Assembly: GCA_039105265.1 (NCBI GenBank)
Contig: JAPFFF010000517.1
Span: 1-20,885 of the forward strand
Length of the DNA stretch: 20,885 bases
Direction of reading: 5' to 3'
Source: Tritrichomonas musculus
Lineage: Eukaryota; Parabasalia; Tritrichomonadida; Tritrichomonadidae
How positions within the stretch are numbered: position 1 is the stretch's first letter; each line of letters opens with the position of its first letter. Of this stretch, positions 1-8,995 are shown in pieces. The notes beneath the pieces were generated by a model. That model was not told where the DNA came from, searched no databases, and was given only the letters and a program-made list of their open reading frames with translations. Position numbers and translations under genes: made by a program.

Positions 1-1
1 G

Positions 2-1369
2 ATTATCTTCAATCAAAAATGCAAAAACTCTCAAGAAGAAGACGAATTTACTGCATCGATTTCAAAGATATCAAAAATTTCTACACATCCTGCTCTTTTG
101 CCTATCATCGATTTTAAATTCACTAACTCATGCCCAACAATTATTGTAGAATATCCTCCAAATGGATTTTTGACAAATGAAAACAAGGATCCTCTTAAAT
201 TTAAGAATCAAGATTTCACAGGAACTAAGAAATTAATTAATTTACTTGGAATCGCTGCAGGAATGCATTTTTACTATCTAAATCGTATTAATCATGGAAA
301 TCTTAAACAAAGTGACATTTTCTTTGATCAAAATTTATACCCACATGTCATGAACTTTGAAGTTGCAGAAGATACACCAGAAGACGAAAAGTGTATCAAA
401 AGGATAAAAGCACAAACACATGATATTCAATCTTTTGGATATATTGCTTATAGTATTATAACATCTGATCAACAGTTGTCCGAAAATAAAAATCATCAAA
501 AAACTGATCTAACTAAAATCAAATCAATTTGGCTACGAAATTTTTTACAAAATTGCTTTTCAGCAGAAACTTTCAGCAATCCTACTTTCTACCAAGTTTA
601 CAACGATCTTCTTCTTAATCGAAGCAAATATCAAGATACTCTCGGGGTGATTAACGAAGATGAAGTGGCAAAATATATTGAAGCACTCAATGATTACATG
701 ACTAATTTTTCCAATAAAATCAACGAAAGCGCTTCTCAACCTAAAAAAAATCCTCCTCAAAAAATTGAAGGGGTATTTAGCCAAATAGCAATTGTTGGTG
801 AACCTGCTCCTGATTTCAAAGGAACAGCTGTTTTACCATCTCTTGAATTTGGTGACATAGAATTATCGCAATTTAAAGGGAAATGGCTTGTCTTGTTTTC
901 ATATCCACTCGATTTTACTTTTGTTTGCCCAACTGAGATTATTCAATTTTCGGAAGAATACGATCAGTTCAAAAAGATCAATTGCGAAGTTGTTGGCATT
1001 TCAATTGACTCTGTTTACTCGCATCTTGCGTGGATGAACGTCCCAAGAAAGGAGGGAGGAATAGGAAATATTAACTACCCAATAATTGGAGATCTCGGTG
1101 GTCGAATCTCAAAGAGATATGGATTATATATGTATGATGAAGAGCACGATATGAGAGGGACTGTGATCATAGATCCTGATGGAATTGTTCGCCACATAAG
1201 CATGAATCATCCAGACGTTGGGAGGAACATTGATGAAATACTTAGACTTGTACAAGGATACCAATATGCACGTGAGCATGGTGAAGTTTGCCCTGCACAA
1301 TGGCATGAAGGTGACGATATTATTAAGCCCGATCCTAAAGGATCTCTGGAATATTTCAGTAAGCATTGA
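2..1369 (+). CDS. Kinase-like (pseudokinase) domain fused to typical 2-Cys peroxiredoxin, 5' partial
   Basis: The frame is open from the first base pair of the window to the TGA at 1367-1369, and the real start lies upstream. A TTG at 98 is the only nearby start-like codon and is unlikely in a eukaryote. Up to about base 750 the protein aligns with the head of the gene at 2009. It is TKL-kinase-like but dead: HRD reads HGN and the DFG position reads NFE. After a Lys/Pro-rich linker comes a complete peroxiredoxin (about 780-1369). The peroxidatic Cys is in FVCPTE (926-928), with the upstream Pro and Thr of the PxxxTxxC signature and the conserved Arg in MRGTV. The resolving Cys is in EVCPAQW (1289-1291). 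GGIG and a C-terminal YF are the marks of overoxidation-sensitive eukaryotic 2-Cys enzymes. The family reduces peroxides with thioredoxin as partner. The fusion runs in one frame with no break. I am sure of the peroxiredoxin, fairly sure of the pseudokinase. Confidence 0.9.
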   Translation: MIFNQKCKNSQEEDEFTASISKISKISTHPALLPIIDFKFTNSCPTIIVEYPPNGFLTNENKDPLKFKNQDFTGTKKLINLLGIAAGMHFYYLNRINHGNLKQSDIFFDQNLYPHVMNFEVAEDTPEDEKCIKRIKAQTHDIQSFGYIAYSIITSDQQLSENKNHQKTDLTKIKSIWLRNFLQNCFSAETFSNPTFYQVYNDLLLNRSKYQDTLGVINEDEVAKYIEALNDYMTNFSNKINESASQPKKNPPQKIEGVFSQIAIVGEPAPDFKGTAVLPSLEFGDIELSQFKGKWLVLFSYPLDFTFVCPTEIIQFSEEYDQFKKINCEVVGISIDSVYSHLAWMNVPRKEGGIGNINYPIIGDLGGRISKRYGLYMYDEEHDMRGTVIIDPDGIVRHISMNHPDVGRNIDEILRLVQGYQYAREHGEVCPAQWHEGDDIIKPDPKGSLEYFSKH

Positions 1370-1473
1370 AACTTATTTGTTATTCTTTTAAAAAATTAAT
1401 TTGTGCATGTTTTTTTTTTTTATATGCATGAAAATATTTATAGTTGCTATAAAGATTTTTTTGTACACATCAA

Positions 1474-1547
1474 GCCTTCGTAGCTCAGTCGGCTAGAGCA
1501 TCGGACTTTTAATCCGAGTGTCGCGGGTTCGAGTCCCGTCGGAGGCA
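1474..1547 (+). tRNA. tRNA-Lys (anticodon UUU)
   Basis: The 74-nt cloverleaf is complete. The acceptor stem GCCTTCG pairs with CGGAGGC with one T-G wobble and discriminator A. The D arm is GCTC/GAGC, the anticodon stem TCGGA/TCCGA with loop CTTTTAA gives anticodon TTT (Lys), and the T arm is GCGGG/CCCGT with loop TTCGAGT. Internal Pol III promoters are visible: A box TAGCTCAGTCGG (1481-1492) and B box GGTTCGAGTCC (1526-1536). There is no intron and no encoded CCA, as expected for a eukaryotic nuclear tRNA gene. Confidence 0.96.
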
Positions 1548-1554
1548 TTTTTTT
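1548..1554 (+). terminator. Pol III T-run terminator of tRNA-Lys
   Basis: Seven T residues directly follow the discriminator base, the usual RNA polymerase III stop. Confidence 0.85.
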
Positions 1555-2008
1555 AAATCCATTTTAACGAATGCTTTTGTAAACCAAATTCTACATTTTT
1601 TTTCAAAAAATTACTCTTTTTGCTATCAAAAAAACGAAAATAATATTTGAGATATTTAGTGATTTTAATCAAAATTTGTATTTATTAATCAAAATTATAT
1701 CTAAAAATGATGAAAATACAATTATACATCAAGAATAACTTTTAGGTGTTTTATTATTTTGAAATAATTCAAATATCATTTCATTTCTAAGTAAAAATAT
1801 AATGATATTTATAGTTTTTTTATCTTAATCAACAAACTTTTTGAACTTATACGGATTTTATTTTAATACAATTTTTTTCAAAGAACTCATAGAAATATAT
1901 GTAAAACCACTTTTCTGAACATTTTTATACGGTTTATTTTCTTGAAAAAGTTTTAATATGGCATTCAAAAAATTAAATAGTTGATTTCATCTTGATAAAT
2001 TATACGTA
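1555..2008. other. A+T-rich spacer, no gene
   Basis: Only A+T-rich sequence with poly-T and poly-A runs is seen. It must contain the promoter of the Sel1 gene, but no clear initiator can be fixed: TTTCATCTTGA at about 1986-1996 only partly resembles the trichomonad TCA(C/T)(T/A) initiator. Confidence 0.6.
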
Positions 2009-4837
2009 ATGGCCTCGAACGAGCCTGTCCAACTTGAAAATTACCAAAAAATATCGGATATTAGCTCAGAGAAATACGTAACAATCGTCCAAAGCAAAGA
2101 AAACCAAGAAGATAAAAATTATCTTCAACTTATTTCAAATACTCAGCATGAATCAAAAGATGACGAGCTAGCTTTTTTATTAAAAATCACTGAAATCTCA
2201 AAGCACCCTGGCCTCTTACATATTATCAATTACAGTCTTCATGATTATTCAGATAATCCAAATCCAACAATTTTCGCTGATTTTATGGAAAAAGGATCAT
2301 TACACGACATAATTGAATCCTCCTCAGGCATTCCCAAAAGTTTTACTCCCACCAAAAAATACATTAATTTACTCGGCATATCGAAAGCCATGTACCATCT
2401 TTATTTCAATTTAATATGGCATGGAGACCTTAAATTAAGCACCATATTCCTCGATGATGACTTTTATCCACACGTATGCGGCTACGAATTGACCCAAAAC
2501 TCAAGTCCAATTCTCGATTACGAAAAGACGATAGAAAAGCAGTCAAATGATGTTACCTCATTTTTCTTACTAGCGTACAGTTTGATCACTGGCACCAAAT
2601 GCACCAAAGAAAGGGAAGAGGAAGAGGTTGAGCCAGATATGACTAAAATACGATCAGAAAAGCTTCAAAATTTCATTCAAAACGGTTTGACCAAAAATAA
2701 CTATGATGAAACCGTTTTTTCACAAATTTTCAATGAACTGCTTGAGTACCGAGATGAATTTGAAAGCGAGCTTGGCACAATCGATGAAAATGAAGTGACC
2801 AAATATCTTGAAACGATCAAAAATTACAATTTAGACTATATCAAAAAAACCTCAGAAAAAGTTGATGACACATCAACTTTTTCAGAACTTATGAGTGGCA
2901 AGATAAATTATTTTGGCTATGAAGAATCCGAAATAAACAAAGAAAAAGCTTCTGAATGTTTCAAGAAAGCAGCCGATGAAGGGGACGTTTATGCAATGGG
3001 ATACTACGCAATCATGCTTGAAGAAGGCGACGGCGTTGACATGAACAAAGAAAAAGCCGCTGAATATTACATGAAGGCTGCCGACCGGGGTGACACTGTC
3101 TCAATGTTCAAGTATGGCCTGATGCTTTATGAAGGCGATGGCGTTGAAAAAGACAAAGCGAAATCGGCAGAATACTTCAAGAAGGCGGCAGACGCAGGCG
3201 ACAGTGGAGCGATGTTCAATTACGGCCTGATGCTTTCACTAGGCGATGGTGTTCCAGAGAACAAGGAAGAAGCAGCAGAATACTACAAGAAAGCCGCAGA
3301 CAAAGGACGCGTTGAAGCTATGTTCAACTACGCCTGCATGCTTTCTCGAGGCGATGGAATCTATAAAGACAAGGAAGAAGCAGCAGAATACTACAAGAAA
3401 GCGGCAGACAAAGGACTCATTGAAGCCATGACAAGGTACGGATCAATGGTAGAGAGAGGTGATGGTGTTGAAATAAACATGAACGAAGTTGCGAGGTACT
3501 ACAAGATGGCAGCTGATTTAGGCGACACACCTTCAATGTTCAGATACGGACTGATGCTTTTAGAAGGCAATGGAATTGAACCCAATCATGAAGAAGCCGC
3601 AGAATACTTCAAAGAAGCAGCGGAAGCAGGTGACAGTGGTGCGATGTACAATTACGGCCTGATGCTTTCGAAAGGTGTTGGTGTTAAGAAGAACAAGGAA
3701 GAAGCAGCGAGGATGTACAAACTTGCAGCTGACAGAGGACGTGTTGAAGCGATGTACAATTACGGTTACATGCTTTACAAAGGACGCGGCGTTGAAGAAG
3801 ATAAAGAAAAGTCAGCGGAATACTTCAAGATGGCAGCTGACCGAGGCGTCGTTGAAGCCATCAAACATTATGCACTTGTACTTTCAGAAGGTGATGGCAT
3901 TGAACCAAACAAGAAAGAAGCAGCGAAGTACTTCAAGATGGCAGCAGATAGAGGCGACAAGGATGCGATGATTCATCTTCTTTCAATCTTAGGTGATGAC
4001 TCGTCATGCGACCAAATAAGCCCAGAAGAAAAGAAGCGACTTTACAAGCAAGCAGCAGAAGAAGGAGATTCAAGATTCTTCATGAAATATGCTTTACTTG
4101 TCATTGACGAAGATCCGAAAGAAGCAGCGATTTATATCAAAAAGGCTGCTGATTCAGGTGACGTTGATGCGATGGTTTATTATGCCGAAATGCTTGAAGA
4201 TAAAGAAGCGGCGTCCGAGTATTACATGAAGGCAGCGGATGGAGGAGACGTTTATTGCATGTTCAAGTATGGCCTGATGCTTTATGAAGGCGATGGAATT
4301 GAAGAAGACAAAGCGAAATCAGCAGAATACTTCAAGAAGGCAGCTGATGCAGGAGACAGTGGAGCGATGTTCAATTACGGCCTGATGCTTTCACTTGGAG
4401 ACGGAGTTCCAGAGAACAAAGCAGCAGCGGCAGAATACTACAAGAAAGCAGCAGACAAAGGACGCGTTGAAGCGATGTTCAACTACGGCTGGATGCTTTC
4501 TCGAGGCGATGGAATTGGAGTGAACAGGCGCGAAGCCGCGAAGTACTTCAAGAAGGCTGCAGACGAGGGCCTTGTTGAGGCGATGACGCAGTATGGAATC
4601 CTTCTGTCTACCGGAGAAGGAATCAGCATGAACAAGAAGGAGTCAGCGAAGTACTTCGAAATGGCAGCCGAGAAAGGTGACCCAGAAGGAATGACTTATT
4701 ATGGCAGCGTCCTGTCACGCGGAGACGGAATTGCGACAGATAAGAGGGAGGCAGCAAGATACTTCAAAATGGCCGCAGACAAAGGACGCGATGAAGCAAA
4801 TGACTACTACGAACTCGTTACAAAAGAGATAACTTGA
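2009..4837 (+). CDS. Pseudokinase-headed Sel1-repeat protein (942 aa)
   Basis: This is the only full-length large gene of its type here, with an ATG start after an A+T-rich leader and no intron. Residues about 1-290 are a TKL-like kinase fold whose catalysis looks lost: HRD reads HGD (138-140), the Asn after DLK is replaced (STI), and the DFG position reads GYE. The same head, including the linker around ELGTIDENEV, occurs in the peroxiredoxin fusion upstream. From residue about 296 to the end are some 18 Sel1-like repeats, usually 36 residues, of the type GDxxAMxxYGxML..GDG....EAAxYYKKAAD. Repeats 10-12 are irregular (37, 31 and 29 residues). Sel1 solenoids are scaffolds for protein contacts, so an adaptor role is inferred. 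The repeat half is clearly richer in G+C than the head. Parts of the repeat half recur at 12478-15540. Confidence 0.92.
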   Translation: MASNEPVQLENYQKISDISSEKYVTIVQSKENQEDKNYLQLISNTQHESKDDELAFLLKITEISKHPGLLHIINYSLHDYSDNPNPTIFADFMEKGSLHDIIESSSGIPKSFTPTKKYINLLGISKAMYHLYFNLIWHGDLKLSTIFLDDDFYPHVCGYELTQNSSPILDYEKTIEKQSNDVTSFFLLAYSLITGTKCTKEREEEEVEPDMTKIRSEKLQNFIQNGLTKNNYDETVFSQIFNELLEYRDEFESELGTIDENEVTKYLETIKNYNLDYIKKTSEKVDDTSTFSELMSGKINYFGYEESEINKEKASECFKKAADEGDVYAMGYYAIMLEEGDGVDMNKEKAAEYYMKAADRGDTVSMFKYGLMLYEGDGVEKDKAKSAEYFKKAADAGDSGAMFNYGLMLSLGDGVPENKEEAAEYYKKAADKGRVEAMFNYACMLSRGDGIYKDKEEAAEYYKKAADKGLIEAMTRYGSMVERGDGVEINMNEVARYYKMAADLGDTPSMFRYGLMLLEGNGIEPNHEEAAEYFKEAAEAGDSGAMYNYGLMLSKGVGVKKNKEEAARMYKLAADRGRVEAMYNYGYMLYKGRGVEEDKEKSAEYFKMAADRGVVEAIKHYALVLSEGDGIEPNKKEAAKYFKMAADRGDKDAMIHLLSILGDDSSCDQISPEEKKRLYKQAAEEGDSRFFMKYALLVIDEDPKEAAIYIKKAADSGDVDAMVYYAEMLEDKEAASEYYMKAADGGDVYCMFKYGLMLYEGDGIEEDKAKSAEYFKKAADAGDSGAMFNYGLMLSLGDGVPENKAAAAEYYKKAADKGRVEAMFNYGWMLSRGDGIGVNRREAAKYFKKAADEGLVEAMTQYGILLSTGEGISMNKKESAKYFEMAAEKGDPEGMTYYGSVLSRGDGIATDKREAARYFKMAADKGRDEANDYYELVTKEIT
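3089..4675 (+). repeat. Higher-order Sel1 coding repeats, 432-bp (144-aa) blocks
   Basis: Three blocks of four 36-residue repeats have the same order of repeat types. Block 1 (3089-3520), block 2 (3521-3952) and block 3 (4244-4675) each run GDxxxM, GDSGAM, GRVEAM, G(L/V)xEA(M/I). Three irregular repeats separate blocks 2 and 3. The pattern implies duplication of four-repeat segments, not of single repeats. Confidence 0.8.
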
Positions 4838-5236
4838 TCACTTAATATTCTTCTTATTCTTCCTTTTTCTTTTTACTTTCTCATGTTTTGACCAAAATTT
4901 ACTAAATTTTTTTTTTTTTTTTACTTATTTGTTTTGTTTTATTTTTCTTTTAAATTAGAGTTTTAATATTTTTTTTTTTTTTTAATTATTTAAAGCAATG
5001 ACATCTCAACATGTGATCTAAGCTTGATCAAAGTAGAGATGAACAGTAGCTTGATGTTCTCAAATTTCAGATCGTTTAAATTCACCGAAGATCCTCATGG
5101 AATGGTTAAAAATCATCTGCATAATTTTATAATCGATGACATTCAAATTGAAAGACTCCATGCTTTCTTATAGACCATTTTTATTATTTTATTTTTCATA
5201 CAACTATTTTCTATTAATTATTTAAAAAGATTTTTA
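4838..5236 (+). repeat. 3' flank of the Sel1 gene, duplicated at 15541-15928
   Basis: Non-coding 3' flank with poly-T runs and a central better-conserved part (about 4996-5200). It matches the sequence after the truncated Sel1 copy at 15541-15928, with differences mainly in the lengths of the T runs. This shows that the downstream Sel1 copy was made as DNA together with its flank. The similarity ends near TTTTTAA at about 5236, where the composite minisatellite repeat begins. Confidence 0.85.
5039..5173 (+). other. Small open frame (44 codons) in duplicated 3' flank, doubtful
   Basis: ATG to TAG, beginning MNSSLMF and ending ERLHAFL. The duplicate at 15728-15859 keeps an open frame of 43 codons at the same place. 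However, several of the differences change residues (S to M, T to I, M to I, V to A), so protein-level constraint is not evident. It could be a relic of another gene or chance. Confidence 0.15.
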
Positions 5237-5604
5237 AAAAGTTCAAAAATAAAATAATTTTGATTAAATAAAATAAGATATGGTGAAATATAGGTCAATA
5301 TATTTGATAAAAAATTTTAGAAAATATTTTCTAAAAAGCAAACCAAAAAAACAGTATTCTAACTCATATTTAAATCTAGTAGCAATTTATATCGAATTTT
5401 AATATGGTTTCATCAACAATTTTAATGAAATTTTCACGAAATCTTAAATGAAGTTTTCAATAATAATTCATTTGGTTTCAAAAATCATTTCACGTCATTT
5501 CAACTATCTAATAATGAAATTCAACAAATAATATAATGGAATTCTATTCAAATTTCCATGAAATTCCAATTTTATATGAATATAATTTCCAACAATTTTA
5601 AATT
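5234..5604. repeat. Head segment of composite minisatellite repeat, copy A
   Basis: A non-satellite segment nearly identical to about 18794-19140 and 19759-20104. It starts at TTAAAAAGTTC and leads into the 22-bp array. Unlike copies B and C it lacks the small TTAAGAAG/CTTCTTAA palindrome, so its left edge looks clipped against the 3' flank of the Sel1 gene. Confidence 0.8.
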
Positions 5605-5896
5605 ACATTTCAACAAGTATTTTATTACATTTCAACAAATATTTTATCTAATTTCAACAAATATTTTATGCAATTTCAACAAATATTTTATGGAATTTCA
5701 ACAAATATTTTATAGAATTTCAACAAATATTTTATCTAATTTCAACAAATATTTTATTACATTTCAACAAATATTTTATAGAATTTCAACAAATATTTTA
5801 TGCAATTTCAACAAATATTTTATAGAATTTCAACAAATATTTTATCTAATTTCAACAAATATTTTATGCAATTTCAACAAATTTTTTATTACATTT
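5605..5896. repeat. 22-bp minisatellite array, about 13 copies, interrupted by transposon
   Basis: The unit is the 19-bp core ATTTCAACAAATATTTTAT plus a variable trinucleotide (for example GCA, GGA, AGA, CTA, TAC). The spacing of 22 bp is strict. The array stops inside a unit where the transposon begins and resumes in register at 9957. Because 22 is not a multiple of 3, open frames that cross it are by-products of the repeat. Confidence 0.95.
5890..5896. repeat. Left target-site duplication (TACATTT)
   Basis: TACATTT stands directly before the first base of the transposon and again directly after its last base (9957-9963). Removing the element and one copy restores an uninterrupted 22-bp array. 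Confidence 0.9.
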
Positions 5897-6857
5897 AGAA
5901 CATAGGAAACTCTCATAATCTTTTGAAATTAATATATAATAAAGTATATCATATTATAAGAATATTTTAATAGAAAACATTTTCCTAATTTTGCGTATAT
6001 ACTGAGATATGATCAAAGAAAGTTGCCAAAATTGAGAGGAATTTCTATTCAAATGTAGTATAATTTTGTAATTGATTTTTCTCGAAAATTTGGCGGACGA
6101 TTTTTCTAAAAATTTAATATAATATATAATGCAATGTATACTACTATTTAAGATAAATGTAATATACCGGTCATTCGTTGGCTCTGTCCTGGAATCGTTT
6201 TTTCCAAAAAAAATCGTAAAATCGGCTAAAAATAGTGTAAATCGCTTTATCTCGGGATATATACTTATAATGCGCAATTTTTTTGCTTAATCGTGTTTTT
6301 AACATCATAATAAGACAAATAACCAATTTTTGGGTAAAAATATTGAATTTTGGCCGATATTGTTAGTAACGAGTTTTTTTGTATTTTTATCTTAATATAA
6401 AAAATCTCATTCTTCACGGATAGGACTTTTTGGTTATTACTCTATATACAATAAACATACAATCCTATAATTTTATAATCATATACAATACAGTAATGCA
6501 ATTATTGTTATACTGATTATGTAGGTACAACTATTTTTTTTTCTGACATTTAATGCAAAAATACAGAAATCAAATTTTTGAAATATATTTTATTAATAAC
6601 TCGATGCAAAGCGAAGCTAATAAAAATATAACAATTGATATATATTAAGATGCTTGCAATATATATTCTTATAATACCATAAATTTTGAAACATTTTTAC
6701 ATTTACGTCTGGAGACTCGTTATGAAAATCACAACTTTTTGAAAGACTCTCCGCCGCGATTTCGCTTAAAATCTGAAATCATCAATAACTATCTATGGTG
6801 AGTATATATTATTAATTTCGAAGCATATCGACATATCTCGAGAGTTTCCTATGTTCT
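5897..6857. repeat. Left 961-bp direct repeat of the transposon
   Basis: Starts with AGAACATAGGAAACTCTC and ends with its reverse complement. Apart from one base it is identical to 8996-9956. The 107-codon minus-strand frame in it (5954-6277) has no recognisable motif. It is duplicated only because the whole repeat is. Confidence 0.95.
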
Positions 6858-6937
6858 ATATTTTTTTAAAATTTTTGACATGTCATAAAATATTCAAATA
6901 TTTCTATATATAAAAAGTGAAATGAAAAAATTATCTT

Positions 6938-8914
6938 TTATTCAGAATCATCATCATTAACCAAGTTATTCAACTGCTCATCAGCATTCCAAAATATCAT
7001 GTTGTTCAAACCAGCTGTTTTTATCATGCCCGTTGATTTGGTAGAAATTGAACGTCGATTTTTTTCATAAAAATTCCCCAAAATCCCACTTAACTCTTGA
7101 AATGGCATTTTTCTTGGCTTTGGATCGATTAACTTCAATAATGGCATTTTTCTTACAATTTGAACATTCTTCCAAAGGTACAATGCTTGCCGAAGATAGT
7201 AAATTATTGGACGTTCTTCAACTGGAGTGTTGTCAAAAATTTTCTTCCCACTGTCACTTCGTGATTCTGGAACTTTTTCTTCAATAGGCATGTTCTTGTA
7301 CAATTCGTGCTCCAATAGAATGTATTTCATTGATTTCTGGAAATTCACGTGGCTGTCATCTTTTTTATTATGTCTCCGAACATTTGCAAAATTGTGTTCT
7401 TGGTAGTGTGAACTGCATGCGCCTGTATCAATGGCTTCTTCAGTGATTATTTGAGATGCAATTCCAATTGCAGTAAATATGTATTGTTTACACCAATTAT
7501 CTGTGAAACATCTCATTTTCTTATAGGTATTGGGCTGCACACGATAGATTTTTAAGTTGTGTTCAATGACATATTGTTGCATAAGATAATAAATCAATAC
7601 AATACTTGCACCAAGTAAAAGATAGTCAATAGTCTCTTGCCGACTTAGTGAATTCCTGAATAGTGCCTCTAGTAAGAGTGTAGAAGGAAGCATTGATAAA
7701 AGTAAATAAAAGTCTTCGTCATCAATTATTTTTTGAATTGTTTGTAAAGTAAACAATTTTTTTGGGAGGTCATCTTCCATTTTACGTCCTTTGTTGTTAT
7801 CCAATAAGTAAGGAGCAATTCCAATAGTTTTTAAATCTTCTGCAGACCGTGTTTCATAAGAATCATATGGAGAAACTAGGAATTCTTCAAGAGAGGATTT
7901 TCTGTAACGATCTCTTTTTGTCAGGTGCAATGGATCTGAAAAATGAATTAATACTGCAAATATTTTAATTATACCAACAGCACCAAGACTTAGGAATCTT
8001 TCGAAGTTACCAATAATTTTGTCGATGAATATATTTGCATATATGCTATAAGTGTTGTCACCATCAGTGCCTAATCCGATAATACTTATGTTTTTTGGCA
8101 TGAGTGATATGATCGATTCAATTTTTTCGCGTAACTCTTGTGTTGCCTTACCTGACGTCGACGGAATACATGCAATTGGAAACTGTTTAAATTCTGGATT
8201 TAATGGTGCAAATGTCATACCGAATTCTGCTTGTATCACTGAGTTATAATTTAATTTAATAAATTCTAAAAATTCGTTGTCATCATTAATAAATGTTTCT
8301 GCTAATTCTGGATCGATCTCTTTGAGATTTAGCACGCCATCAATCCTACCATTTTTGTTTACTTTGACATACGGTGTAACATATGCAGCATCAACCATGA
8401 TAACTCCTTTTCCAGTAAAATTATTTGGTAAAAACCTTGACATGATATTCAAAATATTTTGTATATCGCCATTAAAAATGTCGTCATGTATTCCTAAATT
8501 AGCGAGAGCTTGCTTTCTATATGTTGAAGCAGTTTTATATGTTGGAAACAATAAATTGGTATTTAAAATATTGAAGTAATGTGGACTCATCATGCTTAAC
8601 AGTGCAAAGAATTCGTGAAGTCCATCATAACGTCTTCCTTGAGGAAATTTTGTTATATTATCCCATGTAGCGCCGATGAATCTTAATACTATTGGACTAA
8701 TATTAATCGTTTTTTGTTTGTCTTCTGGTATATTCAATTTAATTTTCTGTAAGTCTGCTATTTGTCTTTTTAGCCTTGTATTCTCCAAAATTAACCTTTC
8801 ATTTTCACCTTGTAATCTTTGATTGTCTTCTAAGAGCTTTTCGTAAGTTTGCTGAGATCTTGCTTTTGCTCCTGTTTCGGGAGTAAACCATGATGGATTT
8901 CGCTTAGGCGCCAT
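6938..8914 (-). CDS. P-element/THAP9-like DDE transposase (658 aa)
   Basis: Single uninterrupted frame inside the mobile element, ATG preceded by an A+T-rich leader. Residues about 21-60 form a leucine-zipper-like coiled coil. Residues about 115-140 (LLFPTYKTASTYRKQAL) resemble the helix-turn-helix stretch of P/THAP9 transposases (LPLPS..TLRRW). Likely catalytic acids are D175 (IMVDAAYV), D284 (GLGTDGDN) and D327 in FSDPLHLTKRDR, which recalls the P-family DPPHLLKNIRN, plus E506 in YQEHNFANVRR, which recalls the ENFF..IR motif near the last catalytic Glu. The family excises and inserts DNA by binding the terminal inverted repeats. The N-terminus has no C2CH THAP zinc finger, which is unusual for P elements. 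A Kolobok or another DDE group is the alternative. The family call rests on motifs only. Confidence 0.7.
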   Translation of the reverse strand: MAPKRNPSWFTPETGAKARSQQTYEKLLEDNQRLQGENERLILENTRLKRQIADLQKIKLNIPEDKQKTINISPIVLRFIGATWDNITKFPQGRRYDGLHEFFALLSMMSPHYFNILNTNLLFPTYKTASTYRKQALANLGIHDDIFNGDIQNILNIMSRFLPNNFTGKGVIMVDAAYVTPYVKVNKNGRIDGVLNLKEIDPELAETFINDDNEFLEFIKLNYNSVIQAEFGMTFAPLNPEFKQFPIACIPSTSGKATQELREKIESIISLMPKNISIIGLGTDGDNTYSIYANIFIDKIIGNFERFLSLGAVGIIKIFAVLIHFSDPLHLTKRDRYRKSSLEEFLVSPYDSYETRSAEDLKTIGIAPYLLDNNKGRKMEDDLPKKLFTLQTIQKIIDDEDFYLLLSMLPSTLLLEALFRNSLSRQETIDYLLLGASIVLIYYLMQQYVIEHNLKIYRVQPNTYKKMRCFTDNWCKQYIFTAIGIASQIITEEAIDTGACSSHYQEHNFANVRRHNKKDDSHVNFQKSMKYILLEHELYKNMPIEEKVPESRSDSGKKIFDNTPVEERPIIYYLRQALYLWKNVQIVRKMPLLKLIDPKPRKMPFQELSGILGNFYEKNRRSISTKSTGMIKTAGLNNMIFWNADEQLNNLVNDDDSE

Positions 8915-8995
8915 TAAAAAAAAAAGATTCTATATTGAAAATTTCAGAGGTTTTTAAATTTGAAAGGAAAAAAAAGCATGACCACGAAAAATTAT

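Noticed and set aside
98-100. TTG at 98 as the start of the peroxiredoxin fusion gene
   Set aside because: The upstream codons still align with the head of the gene at 2009, and non-ATG starts are not expected here. The gene is cut by the window edge.
1986-1996. Trichomonad initiator element before the Sel1 gene (TTTCATCTTGA), and TTTTCAATATAG before the transposase
   Set aside because: Each misses the TCA(C/T)(T/A) pattern by one base, and such short A+T-rich words are frequent by chance.
3246-3971. Lys/Arg/Thr-rich frames inside the Sel1 gene (3246-3431, 3675-3971) and the similar 14225-14671
   Set aside because: Shifted-frame shadows of the Sel1 repeats. The last is a read-through of two Sel1 blocks joined in different frames.
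5558-5905. Open frames made of repeating NKYF/FQQIFY/ISTNIL peptides, also at 10398-10601, 19032-19274, 19996-20238 and 20459-20668
   Set aside because: They are translations of the 22-bp minisatellite, which cycles through all frames every 66 bp without stops. No start context or conserved protein.
5954-6277. 107-codon minus-strand frame in each long repeat of the transposon (also 9053-9376)
   Set aside because: The two are identical only because the repeats are. No motif was recognised and the base composition is like the surrounding non-coding repeat.
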